Shown: positions 19,299 to 28,822 of the stretch, one piece after another
Layout: each line of letters opens with the position of its first letter
Numbering within the stretch: position 1 is the stretch's first letter
NCBI RefSeq assembly: GCF_003460605.1
Contig: NZ_QTVN01000011.1
Coordinates: forward strand, 1 to 64,000
Reading direction: 5' to 3'
Origin: Ruminococcus sp. AF31-8BH
GTDB lineage: Bacteria; Bacillota; Clostridia; Lachnospirales; Lachnospiraceae
DNA: 64,000 nt
Notes under the pieces: model-generated
Told to the model about the DNA's origin: nothing
Seen by the model: only the letters and a program-made list of their open reading frames with translations
Databases searched by the model: none
Position numbers and translations under genes: made by a program

Positions 19299-19745
19299 AT
19301 GAGACTTTTAATACAGCGCGTCAATCATGCCGATGTTAAGGTAGACGGGGAAACCGTTGGAAGCATCGGCAAAGGATTCCTTGTACTGGTTGGCGTTGGT
19401 CAGAATGACACCAGAGAAATCGCAGACAAATACCTGAAGAAAATGCTGGGGCTTCGGATCTTTGAAGATGCCAACGGCAAGACGAACCTTTCCCTGGCAG
19501 ATGTAAATGGGGAGCTTTTGATGGTTTCACAGTTTACCTTGTATGCAAACTGCAAAAAGGGAAACCGGCCAAGCTTTATAGAAGCCGGCGCACCGGATCA
19601 GGCGAATGAGCTTTATGAGTATATGTTAAAGGAAGCTGCCAAGGTTGTTCCAGTTGTTCAGCACGGCGTGTTTGGCGCAGACATGAAGGTTTCCCTGGAA
19701 AACGACGGACCATTTACGGTGATGCTGGACGAATCCATTCTGTGA
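19299..19745 (+). CDS. dtd: D-aminoacyl-tRNA deacylase
   Basis: A 148-aa proofreading enzyme that removes D-amino acids from tRNA. The catalytic [17 protein letters not shown] segment and the C-terminal [10 protein letters not shown] (cross-subunit Gly-Pro type motif) are present. It begins 4 bases after the permease stop, so the two are probably cotranscribed. Confidence 0.96.
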   Translation: MRLLIQRVNHADVKVDGETVGSIGKGFLVLVGVGQNDTREIADKYLKKMLGLRIFEDANGKTNLSLADVNGELLMVSQFTLYANCKKGNRPSFIEAGAPDQANELYEYMLKEAAKVVPVVQHGVFGADMKVSLENDGPFTVMLDESIL

Positions 19746-20230
19746 GCATGGCTGCATCATTGATTGTACAAATTACAAATACGGTAGAATTAGAATTGAA
19801 GCAGCTGATAAAATCATCAATTATTATGAAATAAAAATCTAATTTATTAATGCACATAAAATATGCTGGAAATTCATAAAAAACGCCGGAAAGGCAGGAA
19901 GAAGCGGCTGATCCGGCGTTATGTTCCTCATCTCAATCTATACGACAAACCCGAGTTTTTCATATAGATAGGCCTGGAAAGAAGCCACTTCTCTGGATAA
20001 ACGGCTATTTGGCCGTTTAATGGCCATCTAGACTGTATTTTGGGGCTTTGTTTTTAATTGCATTTTTTGCTAATTATTTTATTGTTTACCCGTTGCTTTT
20101 TAGAATTTTATTTCTCATTGCCATGTACTTTATTACCTTACATATCATTGCCCGTTGTCTTAGTTGAAACGCAGCTATACATTTATCATCACATTCTATA
20201 AACAACGAACTTTATAAAGGAGAAATTCTC
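19746..20230. other. 485-bp intergenic region before the Xer gene
   Basis: No complete gene is seen. Just after dtd a plus-strand frame in another register ends NYKYGRIRIEAADKIINYYE, which looks like a gene tail remnant. A terminator hairpin lies at 19876-19925. The remaining 300 bases are AT-rich, with a short AACGGC/GCCGTT palindrome near 19998, and contain no clear promoter or recombination site. Confidence 0.5.
19876..19925. terminator. bidirectional-looking terminator
   Basis: AACGCCGGA (19882-19890) pairs with TCCGGCGTT (19912-19920). The plus-strand tail is TTATGTT, and on the minus strand a clean T6 run follows the stem. It most likely ends the AI-2E-dtd transcript. Confidence 0.7.
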
Positions 20231-21286
20231 ATGGATAAAAAAGTCACTTACCACGAACAAACTGACGTTGAAAATACCTTGCGGCTTCGTGACGTTCTGA
20301 AAACCTTGCCTCCATTTTGCAGGGATTTCTTTCGTGCCATTGAGCCACGTACCACAACCAAAACCAGAATTTCCTATGCTTATGACATCCGGATTTTCTT
20401 CCAGTTTCTCCTGGAGCAAAATCCAGCCTTCAAGGACTGGTCTATGGATGCTTTTACCGTAGATATTCTGGATCAGATCACAGCCATTGATCTTGAGGAA
20501 TATGAAGAATACCTGAAAGTCTACCAGACTGGCGACAAAACTGAAACCAACGGCGAACGCGGCCTGAAACGCAAAATGTCTTCCTTAAGAAGCTTTTATG
20601 CCTATTATTTCAAACGGGAAATGATCCATACCAATCCAACGGTCCTGGTAGACGTTCCGAAAATCCACCAGAAAAGCATCATCCGCCTGGAAGCCGATGA
20701 AGTTGCCCTGCTTCTTGATTATATCGAACACGGCGGCGATGACCTTACCGGACAGAAAAAGGTCTACTACGAGAAAACCAAGGACCGCGACCTCGCTCTC
20801 GTCACTCTCCTGCTGGGAACAGGTGTTCGTGTTTCGGAATGTGTCGGTCTTGACATTGAGGATGTAGATTTCAAAAATAACGGAATCAAGGTTACCCGAA
20901 AAGGCGGAAATGAAATGGTTGTATATTTCGGCCCTGAAGTAGAAAAAGCCCTGAAAAACTACCTGGAAGTGCGCAAAAATATCGTCCCTGTAGAAGGCCA
21001 CGAGCACGCTCTCTTCTACTCTACCCAGCGCAAACGGATTGGCGTCCAGGCCGTCGAAAACCTGGTCAAGAAATACGCCCGCCAGGTTACCACCACCAAG
21101 AAAATCACCCCTCACAAGCTCCGCAGTACCTACGGTACCGCCCTGTACCAGGAAACAGGGGATATTTACCTTGTAGCCGATGTTTTGGGTCACAAGGACG
21201 TCAACACCACCAAGAAGCATTACGCTGCCCTGGACGACTCCAGACGCCGTCAGGCCGCCACCGCAGTAAAGCTGCGTGAGGACTGA
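20231..21286 (+). CDS. xerC: Xer-type tyrosine recombinase
   Basis: A 351-aa tyrosine recombinase. An N-terminal SAM-like core-binding domain (about 35-140) precedes the catalytic domain, with R in GTGVRVSE, K in TRKGGN, HKLRSTYG, and the LGHKDVNTTKKHY box holding the catalytic His and Tyr. The gene stands alone with its own AAAGGAG ribosome site and has no excisionase or phage genes around it, which favours a housekeeping chromosome-dimer-resolution role. Whether it is the XerC or XerD equivalent or a lone Xer cannot be told. Confidence 0.8.
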   Translation: MDKKVTYHEQTDVENTLRLRDVLKTLPPFCRDFFRAIEPRTTTKTRISYAYDIRIFFQFLLEQNPAFKDWSMDAFTVDILDQITAIDLEEYEEYLKVYQTGDKTETNGERGLKRKMSSLRSFYAYYFKREMIHTNPTVLVDVPKIHQKSIIRLEADEVALLLDYIEHGGDDLTGQKKVYYEKTKDRDLALVTLLLGTGVRVSECVGLDIEDVDFKNNGIKVTRKGGNEMVVYFGPEVEKALKNYLEVRKNIVPVEGHEHALFYSTQRKRIGVQAVENLVKKYARQVTTTKKITPHKLRSTYGTALYQETGDIYLVADVLGHKDVNTTKKHYAALDDSRRRQAATAVKLRED

Positions 21287-21316
21287 ACCATTGAAATACA
21301 TATAAGGCCAACAGCC

Positions 21317-21356
21317 AGAAAAAGGACACGTCCCATAACGAGTCGTGTCCTTATGT
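21317..21356. terminator. bidirectional terminator between convergent genes
   Basis: AAGGACACG (21322-21330) pairs with CGTGTCCTT (21344-21352). On the minus strand a TTTTTC tract follows. It separates the plus-strand xer gene from the minus-strand gene at 21411. Confidence 0.8.
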
Positions 21357-21410
21357 ACCTCTGGTTTGGTTTTACTGAATTTTATAGCTGCAATATCATA
21401 TCATCTGTGA

Positions 21411-21830
21411 TTATAATGCTACTGCAATCTTATCCTGTAATGCTTCTGGTAACTCTTCTTTATCAAGAGAAATACTTACAACTACGGAAATACCATATTT
21501 CTCGCTGATCTTGTTCAGCTGCTCAAGAGTATCTGTAACGTCTGCATCTTCCAGCTTGGAAACCTTCAGGAAGCTGTCCAGATAAATCTGCTCAAGATCG
21601 TGATCCTGAGAAATAATACCGCAGATAAAACCTACAAACTCGTCTGCATTCTTCAGCGGATAAGAGGAAACGTCGATAAGACGTACCTTGTTGTTAAGCT
21701 CATACATGTGCTTGGTACTCTTGTCAAGATAAACAATGCTTCCATTAGCTTCTTTCACTGCATTGTTTACTCTGTCTAAGAGCACTTTTGTTTTGCCTTT
21801 GCCTTTCTTTCCTACGATCAGTTCAACCAT
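21411..21830 (-). CDS. P-loop ATPase-like protein of unknown role
   Basis: A 139-aa protein beginning MVELIVGKKGKGKTKVLLD, a Walker A motif at about residues 7-14. It is sometimes labelled a twitching-motility-like protein, but it is far shorter than PilT and lacks its other motifs. The ATG at 21830 follows GGAGGAAAAC. The protein is acidic towards its C-terminus. Function unknown; it lies downstream of the dacB end of the cell-shape operon but has its own leader. Confidence 0.75.
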   Translation of the reverse strand: MVELIVGKKGKGKTKVLLDRVNNAVKEANGSIVYLDKSTKHMYELNNKVRLIDVSSYPLKNADEFVGFICGIISQDHDLEQIYLDSFLKVSKLEDADVTDTLEQLNKISEKYGISVVVSISLDKEELPEALQDKIAVAL

Positions 21831-21991
21831 GATGTTTTCCTCCTTAGACAATATGATATTAAATTTTACCCAAAACCTTGTTTAATATAATTCATATTAT
21901 AGTATAATTTTTCTAAAAAGACAAGAGTTTTTTTGAAATTTCTGTCTATTTTTCTCAATTGTGTAAAAACTGCACAATTCAGCAAACTGCG

Positions 21992-23047
21992 TCAATTGAT
22001 GTTCTGCAGCAAAGAGGACATCTGCTGGTAAAGCTCATCCTTGGTAGAAGCTCCCATAACAATAGAGATATACGGCTTTCCGTATGCGTTCTGGCTTAAC
22101 AGGGCAAGACAGTTGCCGGCATTGTCTGTGGTACCGGTCTTTCCTCCAAGAATAGTCACATTCTTAGGCGGAGTCGCCTCTCCGGTCAGATAATGGTCTG
22201 TGGCTGTCAGAGTCGTGCTTGCGCTGCTTCCGTCTGCATGGGTGTATTCTACCGTATAAGAGCCCATCTGGGTAATCTGGGTAAATTCCGGATAATTCAG
22301 TGCTTCCTTCAGCATCAGGTAAATATCATATGGCGTGGTATAATGATTTTCGTCCTGCAGTCCGTGTGGGTTGGTAAAATGGGTTCCCGTGCAGCCAAGC
22401 TCTTTCGCAAAGCTGTTCATCATCTCCACAAAGCCCTCTGTAGAGCCTCCTACATGGGTTGCAATGGCGGAAGCTGCATCATTTCCGGAATACACCAGAA
22501 GACAATGCAGAAGCTGATCCATGGTCACCTGATCCCCGGCCCAGAAGCCGCAGACCTGAGAACCGGATTCCAGATCCAGATTCTCCTGGGTAATGGTCAC
22601 TACATCATCCATATTTCCATATTTCAGCGCCAGCATGGCAGTCATGATCTTGGTGATACTGGCTGGATATACCTTCTCAAGTGCCTGTTTGGAATAAAGC
22701 ACCTGCCTGTCATCCAAATCCAGAAGAAGCCCTTTCTGGTTCTCTCCAAGGGAAACCCCATCCATAGGAACATCCGAAACCACCACACAAAGCTTCTTGG
22801 CAAAGCCATCCGCCCGCAGGCTGTCTGTCCCTGTAATTCCGCCGGAGAACTCCCGGGAGGCCATATAAGGCTCATCCAGCTTGCCAAACAGCGTTCCGTT
22901 TCTTAAAAGATAAATAGACCCGATTCCCGCTCCGCCAAGGAAAATCAAAAGGAGCACCAGCAAAATGGTTTTCTGGATCCTTTTTTTCCTGGATCTGCGA
23001 AATTTGGCGGACTTACGCCTGGAGTTGTTTTTTTTCGCCGCTGTCAT
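21992..23047 (-). CDS. dacB: D-alanyl-D-alanine carboxypeptidase (PBP5/DacF type)
   Basis: A 351-aa penicillin-binding serine peptidase that trims peptidoglycan stem peptides. A basic cytoplasmic N-terminus and a membrane anchor (about 25-48, TILLVLLLIFLGGAGIG) precede the catalytic domain. All three active-site motifs are present: SITK, SGN in LLVYSGNDAAS, and KTG in LGGKTGTT. It overlaps the rodA end by 4 bases (ATGA-type coupling) and is the last gene of the shape operon. Confidence 0.92.
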   Translation of the reverse strand: MTAAKKNNSRRKSAKFRRSRKKRIQKTILLVLLLIFLGGAGIGSIYLLRNGTLFGKLDEPYMASREFSGGITGTDSLRADGFAKKLCVVVSDVPMDGVSLGENQKGLLLDLDDRQVLYSKQALEKVYPASITKIMTAMLALKYGNMDDVVTITQENLDLESGSQVCGFWAGDQVTMDQLLHCLLVYSGNDAASAIATHVGGSTEGFVEMMNSFAKELGCTGTHFTNPHGLQDENHYTTPYDIYLMLKEALNYPEFTQITQMGSYTVEYTHADGSSASTTLTATDHYLTGEATPPKNVTILGGKTGTTDNAGNCLALLSQNAYGKPYISIVMGASTKDELYQQMSSLLQNIN

Positions 23048-24204
23048 AAGTATTCCTCTTTCTTATCAATTTCTTTTTTCTTCAGTTCTTTATTGTATGC
23101 GCTGCTCTGCAGACCTACATTCATCACCAGTCCCATACCGATAAACAGACTGATCAGAGATGTCAGGCCGTAGCTTACAAAGGGCAGCGGCGTACCTGTA
23201 TTCGGTGCAAGTCCGGTGGCAACGCAGATATTCAGAAAGCTCTGTATGGCTACCACGCTGCCTACCCCGCAGCAAAGTATTTTCCCCGCAAGATCCTTGG
23301 CTCGAAGACTCATTCGTATGCACTCTATCGAAATCAGCAGAAGCAGAATCACAATGGCCGTGCACCCGATAAATCCATACTCCTCTCCTGCAACCGCAAA
23401 AATAAAGTCCGTCTGGTTCTCCGCAACGAAGTTTCCTTCATTTACAGAAGAAACATAGCCGTCACTGGTCAGTCTTTTTCCCACCAGCTCTCCGGATGCG
23501 ATCGCAGTCTTGGAGTTGTTCTGCTGTTCAATATCTTCCTGATATTCCGCGTTCTCCGGGTATAAGAAAGACATGATACGGTCTCTCTGATAGCTCTTGA
23601 TTAGAGTCTGATCCGGCTGCACCACTATGGAAAGGAAAATAACTGCCAGCGGCACCGCGATCAGGATTGCCCCGCCGATAATCTTGTAGCTTAAGCCCGC
23701 CACATACAGCAAAATACAGAAGATCACCGTTACAGTAATGGTATTTTTCATATCCGGCTGTGCATAGATCAGTGCAAGGGGAACCGCAAGAAGGATTGCC
23801 GACTCTGCAAGGATCTTAAACGTATTGATATCATCCTCATGGTCCATAAAAAACTTGGCAAAAAACAGGATAATGATAATCTTGGAAAGCTCGGTAGGCT
23901 GGAAACGGAAGCCTCCGATATCCAGCCATCTTGAAGCACCTCCTGCCTCGCTTCCGAACAATCGTACGCCAATAAGCATAAGCAGATTAAAGCCATACAT
24001 GATCCACTGGAAATTCAGGATCCAGGAATAATCCATTAGCGATAAAATAATCAGGATCACAACTCCCGTCACAACTCCCAACAGCTGTTTGTTGCGAAGA
24101 TCCGGGGACGCGCTTGCAACCAGCTGTACTCCAAACAAACTGATGGCAAGCAGCAGGGCTACCAGCTTAAAATTGTAAAAACGCAGCTTATACTGTCTAA
24201 TCAT
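23044..24204 (-). CDS. rodA: RodA/FtsW family glycan polymerase
   Basis: A 386-aa SEDS membrane protein with about ten helices, which polymerises glycan strands together with a class B PBP. The GGASRWLDIGGFRFQPTEL segment and the QTDFIFAVAGEEYGF and PFVSYG motifs are characteristic. It belongs to the mreBCD-mrdA operon, so it is assigned RodA rather than FtsW. Confidence 0.92.
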   Translation of the reverse strand: MIRQYKLRFYNFKLVALLLAISLFGVQLVASASPDLRNKQLLGVVTGVVILIILSLMDYSWILNFQWIMYGFNLLMLIGVRLFGSEAGGASRWLDIGGFRFQPTELSKIIIILFFAKFFMDHEDDINTFKILAESAILLAVPLALIYAQPDMKNTITVTVIFCILLYVAGLSYKIIGGAILIAVPLAVIFLSIVVQPDQTLIKSYQRDRIMSFLYPENAEYQEDIEQQNNSKTAIASGELVGKRLTSDGYVSSVNEGNFVAENQTDFIFAVAGEEYGFIGCTAIVILLLLISIECIRMSLRAKDLAGKILCCGVGSVVAIQSFLNICVATGLAPNTGTPLPFVSYGLTSLISLFIGMGLVMNVGLQSSAYNKELKKKEIDKKEEYL

Positions 24205-24208
24205 ATAT

Positions 24209-24451
24209 CTATTTGTCCTTTTTCCTTTGCACAGGAATGTACGCCATAAGAACCGGCGGCTCCTGTGAAATCTGTATTTTCACTTTACTTTCTTCTATGG
24301 AAACATACTTTTTCACAGTATGTACCAGGTCACTTTTTAACATTTTCATCATCTGTGGGGAACATTCAATACGCTCGGAAATCAGAAGAAGCTTCATTCT
24401 GTCCCGGGCATATCCTGCTGAACGCCTTTTCTCATGTAAAAAGGTCTTCAT
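24209..24451 (-). CDS. minE: MinE topological specificity factor
   Basis: An 80-aa protein. The N-terminal half (ARDRMKLLLISERIECSPQ) matches the MinD-binding helix of MinE, and the C-terminal half carries the dimerisation strands. It follows minD after 84 bases and together they would position the Z-ring by oscillation at the membrane. Confidence 0.88.
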   Translation of the reverse strand: MKTFLHEKRRSAGYARDRMKLLLISERIECSPQMMKMLKSDLVHTVKKYVSIEESKVKIQISQEPPVLMAYIPVQRKKDK

Positions 24452-24535
24452 AAGAATTCCTCCTCGCGGCTTGATGATTTACATAAAACTTTTATTGACA
24501 ACTATCAGGATCCAGTCTGTCCTTCCTGCACTCTC

Positions 24536-25318
24536 TCAGTGTCTTTTAAATAGTCTGGAAAGCATGCCCTTCTTCTGACGGATCTGGGCAAAAGGAACTT
24601 CCTCCCCCATAAGCCGCCTGCAGATATTGCGGTACTCCTCCTCCGCCTGAGAGTTTCGGCCGGATAAGGGCTCTCCCTGATTGGTCGCCACCACGATCTG
24701 CTCATCATCCAAAAGGGTTCCGATCAGATCCACAGCCAGAATTTCCGTCACATCATCCACAGACATCATATCCCCTCTGGCAATCATATCCGGGCGAAGC
24801 CTGTTGATAATAAGATGAATGTCCCGCAAGTCATTGGCCTCCAGCAGGCCGATGATCCGGTCCGCGTCACGAATGGCGGAAACCTCTGGAGTGGTAACTA
24901 CAAGGGCCTTGTCAGCACCTGCAATGGCGTTTTTGAACCCCTGCTCGATCCCGGCTGGACAATCCAGAAGAATATAGTCAAATTCTTCCCGCAGATCATC
25001 TGTCAGCTTGATCATCTGCTCCGGGGATACCGCCGTTTTATCCTTGGTCTGGGCAGATGGCAGCAGATACAGCTCCGGATGACGCTTGTCCCTGATCAGT
25101 GCCTGTTTCAACCGGCAGCTTCCATGAACCACATCCACCAGGTTGTAAACGATCCGGTTCTCAAGTCCCAGCACAACGTCAAGGTTTCGAAGACCGATAT
25201 CCGTGTCCACAACCACTGTTTTTTTGCCCATCATAGCCAGTCCGGTTCCAATGTTGGCAACGGTAGTTGTTTTTCCCACACCGCCTTTTCCGGATGTAAT
25301 GACAATGACTTCACCCAT
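24536..25318 (-). CDS. minD: MinD septum-site ATPase
   Basis: A 260-aa deviant Walker ATPase (GKGGVGKTTT at residues 10-19). VVDTDIGLRNLD, LLDCPAGIEQGF and the C-terminal amphipathic membrane helix (MLSRLFKRH) are all present. The ATG follows GGAGGAATC. It is encoded with minE inside the shape operon. Confidence 0.95.
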   Translation of the reverse strand: MGEVIVITSGKGGVGKTTTVANIGTGLAMMGKKTVVVDTDIGLRNLDVVLGLENRIVYNLVDVVHGSCRLKQALIRDKRHPELYLLPSAQTKDKTAVSPEQMIKLTDDLREEFDYILLDCPAGIEQGFKNAIAGADKALVVTTPEVSAIRDADRIIGLLEANDLRDIHLIINRLRPDMIARGDMMSVDDVTEILAVDLIGTLLDDEQIVVATNQGEPLSGRNSQAEEEYRNICRRLMGEEVPFAQIRQKKGMLSRLFKRH

Positions 25319-25374
25319 TTTTTCTGATTCCTCCTAAACAAAATGTTCCAAAATCCTGGTATTCCTCTTATGGT

Positions 25375-25404
25375 TATGCCTGCGGAAATACTGCCGCAGG
25401 CATA
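25375..25404. other. stem-loop between mrdA and minD
   Basis: A perfect 11-base inverted repeat (25375-25385 with 25394-25404) with no T-tract on the minus strand. It may be a processing or partial attenuation site inside the operon. Confidence 0.45.
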
Positions 25405-25412
25405 GCTTAAGT

Positions 25413-28310
25413 TTAGTCATTCGATGTATCACTGGTGTCTGTAGAAGCGACTCCTGTGAGAATAGAATCTTTATCTGCAAGATTGTACATATATTTAAAA
25501 GTATCATTAGCTATCAGACACGCATTACCGGAACTGTAGCCATTGGCAATACGGATTGCCACCGCATATTCCGGATCGGATGCAGGCGCGTAGCCAACGA
25601 ACAGACCATGGTTCGGGTGACGCAGATCCAGCTCGGCAGTACCGGTCTTACCAGCCACCTCAATGCCCAGTCCGTCGAACTGGCTGTGGGTCTGGATTAC
25701 ACGGCGCATACCATCATGGAGCACATCCCAGATATTTGAAGAAATATTCACTACATCCTGCAGTTCCGGCTCATATTCCTCAAGCACTTCTCCCTTTGGA
25801 TCCGTTACTTTGTCGAGGAGGGTAAGTTTAAATACGTTACCGGAAGTTGCCACAGTTGTTGCATATCTGGCCAGCTGTGTTGTGGTAAACAGGTTGTTTC
25901 CCTGTCCCATGTAGGACGGAACTGCTTTCGCATCGGAAACCTTCGGAGAAGCCTCGGAAAGCTCGATTCCGGTCTTCTGATCAAGCCCGATCAAAGAAGC
26001 ATACTCCTGAAGCTTGCTAAGGCTCTGCACCTCAGAAAACTCATTGTCCCCAACCTTTCCAAGCTGGAAACCGATCATATTAAAGAAATAGTTACAGGAC
26101 TGCTCAATAGCGGTACGGATATCAAGACCGCCGTGACCTTCCTTGTTCCAGCAGTTGATCGGCGGATCTACATAATCGAAGGTACCGGTACATTCAATAT
26201 AAGTGCCCTCGTCAATCACGCCCTCTTCCATACCTGCAATGGTGGAAAGAAGCTTCAGGGTAGAACCTGGCGCAGTTGTCTGCTGGGTGGCCTTATTAAA
26301 GAATGGGCTGGACTGATCCAGTGCCAGTTTGGCATAGTACTCTGTATCCATATCGTTGGTCAGTCGGTTATTGTCATATCCTGGATAAGATACCAGGGCT
26401 ACCACATCTCCGTTCTTCACATCCACAACCACTGCGGAAGCAGAACAAGGCATAAGGGCAAGCTGTGCAGGTTCGATTTCCAGATTATAGATCTTATTGA
26501 TCATAAAATCATAGGCACTTGTAGCTCCGGACGCCAAATTCTCATAAGATCCGTCCTCCTTATCCAGAACACCCTGCTCATACAGGGCCAGACAGATCTC
26601 CTGACCGGAAATGGTATCATTCAGAAGCATATACTTATACAGCAGCTTGGAAAATCCCGTATCTGTACTCAGATAATCAATGATATATGCAGTCAGTGCC
26701 TGATAGATCTCATCAGAATCCAGATATTCTCCTTCCGGAGAAAAGCTACTGATGTTGATCCAGCCCTGACTTGTGGCATAGGTCAGATAATCCTTCAGGC
26801 TGATGCTCTCATCTGTAGTCCATGCCTTGTAAGTAGCATCGGAAGTATCGATGGCATCACGGGAAATGATTCCAAGGGTATCCCGAAGAAGGTCATTGCA
26901 GATATAGGAAAGGTATTCCTGGGTCTCTGTATCCTCGTCCTTATAGGCCGGCGGGTTGGAGCCATTCAGCTTCGAGCTTATTGTATCAAAAACGCTCTGC
27001 TGCTTTTGCTGAAATTTGGCATATAAATTTTTTTCTGTATCAGAAGCATCTGTACGGTCAAATTTGTTAATATCGATCACACTGTTGGAAATCAGTGCGT
27101 TGTATACATCATAAATCGGAATACGGATCTGGCTGGCATCTGTCACAGCAGAATAGTCAAAGGTTTTCACCGCATCGATCTTGGTAAGGAGCACACCTGC
27201 CACACGCTGCTTCAGAATCTGGTAGATTGCGGACTGCCAGTCTGTATCAATGGTAAGCTGAACGTCATTACCTGCCACAGGCTCTACCTTGGTATCCTCA
27301 TCAATTTTCAGAACCTTTCCAAGGTTATCCACGTAAACGGTTTCCTTACCGTCTGTTCCCTGAAGGGTAAGCTCCATATACTGCTCGATTCCAGCTTTAC
27401 CTACAATGGCATCATTGGAGTAATCCGGGTTCTGCTTGCGAAGCTCTGTCAGTTCCTCAGAGGAAGCCCTTCCCGTGTAGCCAAGAATAGGCGCCATGCT
27501 TTCGTCGTCTATGTACTGGCGGATAGAATCCTCCACCACATCGATTCCCTGAAGTCCGGTCTTATTCTCCATAATGGCAGCCACAGACTTTTCGCTTACA
27601 TTGGTCGCAATGGTCACCTGCATGTATTTCTTGAAGCTGTTGGTATTCAGTTCATATCGGATAGTGGCAATATCCAGCATTTCCTGTTTCGTCAAAGTCT
27701 GAGGCAGACCATGGGAGGAAAGCTCTTCTTCCGTGTACGCCCTGTCGCCCTCCAGAACAATGGAAAACTTCTCGGAACCGGTAAGGAATGCCATCATTTC
27801 ATCCGCAGTTGCCGTTTTCTGCGCATCCTCCAGGTCATCGATCAGCGCCTGGCCGTAAATATCCGCACGGAAACGGTTCAGGGTAAATCCCTCTGATACA
27901 TCAAAGGCATATTCCCCGCTGTCGTCTACCACAATATGAAAAGAATGGGTGATATCATCCCCATTGCTGTGCAGGATCTGAAGCACCTGATAAGCCACGC
28001 CGTTCAGGGTAAGGTTCTTCTCTCTGGTAGAAGTGTAGGTTCCGTTATCCTCAAAGGTCAGGGAATAGGACAGCACATTGGATGCCAGAATATCTCCGTT
28101 CCGGTCCAAAATGTTCCCCCTGGTGCTTTTGATCACACGTTCCTTGGTGGTTCTTGCTTCAAATTTACTGATATAGTCCTGTCCCTGGATGATCTGCAGG
28201 TCAAAAAGCCTGCGGACCAGCACAACAGACATCAGAACAAATGCCAGGACCAGGACGGTTGTTCTTTTTAAACTGATTTTTCGAAAAATACGTTTTATTT
28301 TAGTACCCAA
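25413..28310 (-). CDS. mrdA: class B penicillin-binding protein 2 (long form)
   Basis: A 965-aa transpeptidase for cell elongation. It has a membrane anchor (about 17-35), the pedestal start KSTRGNILDRNGDILASN, and transpeptidase motifs STLK (APGSTLKLLS), SCN (EQSCNYFFN) and KTG (AGKTGTAEL). It is some 300 residues longer than E. coli PBP2; an acidic Ser/Thr-rich region of about residues 370-620 lies between the pedestal and the active site. The last 16 bases of mreD overlap its start. Confidence 0.93.
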   Translation of the reverse strand: MGTKIKRIFRKISLKRTTVLVLAFVLMSVVLVRRLFDLQIIQGQDYISKFEARTTKERVIKSTRGNILDRNGDILASNVLSYSLTFEDNGTYTSTREKNLTLNGVAYQVLQILHSNGDDITHSFHIVVDDSGEYAFDVSEGFTLNRFRADIYGQALIDDLEDAQKTATADEMMAFLTGSEKFSIVLEGDRAYTEEELSSHGLPQTLTKQEMLDIATIRYELNTNSFKKYMQVTIATNVSEKSVAAIMENKTGLQGIDVVEDSIRQYIDDESMAPILGYTGRASSEELTELRKQNPDYSNDAIVGKAGIEQYMELTLQGTDGKETVYVDNLGKVLKIDEDTKVEPVAGNDVQLTIDTDWQSAIYQILKQRVAGVLLTKIDAVKTFDYSAVTDASQIRIPIYDVYNALISNSVIDINKFDRTDASDTEKNLYAKFQQKQQSVFDTISSKLNGSNPPAYKDEDTETQEYLSYICNDLLRDTLGIISRDAIDTSDATYKAWTTDESISLKDYLTYATSQGWINISSFSPEGEYLDSDEIYQALTAYIIDYLSTDTGFSKLLYKYMLLNDTISGQEICLALYEQGVLDKEDGSYENLASGATSAYDFMINKIYNLEIEPAQLALMPCSASAVVVDVKNGDVVALVSYPGYDNNRLTNDMDTEYYAKLALDQSSPFFNKATQQTTAPGSTLKLLSTIAGMEEGVIDEGTYIECTGTFDYVDPPINCWNKEGHGGLDIRTAIEQSCNYFFNMIGFQLGKVGDNEFSEVQSLSKLQEYASLIGLDQKTGIELSEASPKVSDAKAVPSYMGQGNNLFTTTQLARYATTVATSGNVFKLTLLDKVTDPKGEVLEEYEPELQDVVNISSNIWDVLHDGMRRVIQTHSQFDGLGIEVAGKTGTAELDLRHPNHGLFVGYAPASDPEYAVAIRIANGYSSGNACLIANDTFKYMYNLADKDSILTGVASTDTSDTSND

Positions 28311-28822
28311 ATTGACTCACTTTCTTTCCTTGCAATATTCATGTAGCGATAGTTGATGTAACGGAAAAGCCGATATACAATCAAGGTAATAAATACCGTG
28401 TAAAACATCTCCGGAATAATAATCCTGTACAGGTATGTACGAAGTCCAAGACGTCCCCGGAGAAGGAACTGCAGTCCGTAGACTGCCAGATTATACAGAA
28501 GGTCCGCACCTGCAGTAAGAAACATGGGAACCTTCACGTCATCATCATAATAAATTCTGTGGGCATATCCGCTCAGATAGCCGATGTACATATAGATCAA
28601 AGCATAAAATCCAAATATGGATCCGAAAAACAGATCCACCAGAAGCCCGGACAAAAAGCCTGTCCACAGCCCGCTCTTACGCCCCCGCATCAATCCCATA
28701 GACACACACAGGACCAGCATCAGGTTGGGCGTCACAGAGCCAATGGAGATCAGATCCATAACCGTGCTCTGCAGCAGAAAGCATACTACCACAGTGAGAA
28801 AAAAGACGACCTTACTCTTCAT
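28295..28822 (-). CDS. mreD: rod shape-determining protein MreD
   Basis: A 175-aa hydrophobic protein with five to six membrane helices. The start MKSKVVFFLTVVVCFLLQ and the GFYALIYMYIGYLSG segment are typical. The ATG at 28822 lies inside the 3' end of mreC (overlap of 11 bases), so translation is coupled. The longer frame to 28867 is rejected. Confidence 0.9.
   Translation of the reverse strand: MKSKVVFFLTVVVCFLLQSTVMDLISIGSVTPNLMLVLCVSMGLMRGRKSGLWTGFLSGLLVDLFFGSIFGFYALIYMYIGYLSGYAHRIYYDDDVKVPMFLTAGADLLYNLAVYGLQFLLRGRLGLRTYLYRIIIPEMFYTVFITLIVYRLFRYINYRYMNIARKESESIWVLK

Noticed and set aside
20231..21286. The Xer gene as a phage or island integrase
   Set aside because: No excisionase, phage or other mobile genes adjoin it, it has its own promoter region and flanking housekeeping genes, which fits a chromosomal Xer better.
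26133..27026. 297-codon plus-strand open frame opposite mrdA
   Set aside because: Antisense to the PBP gene; composition follows the complementary frame and no start signal is present.
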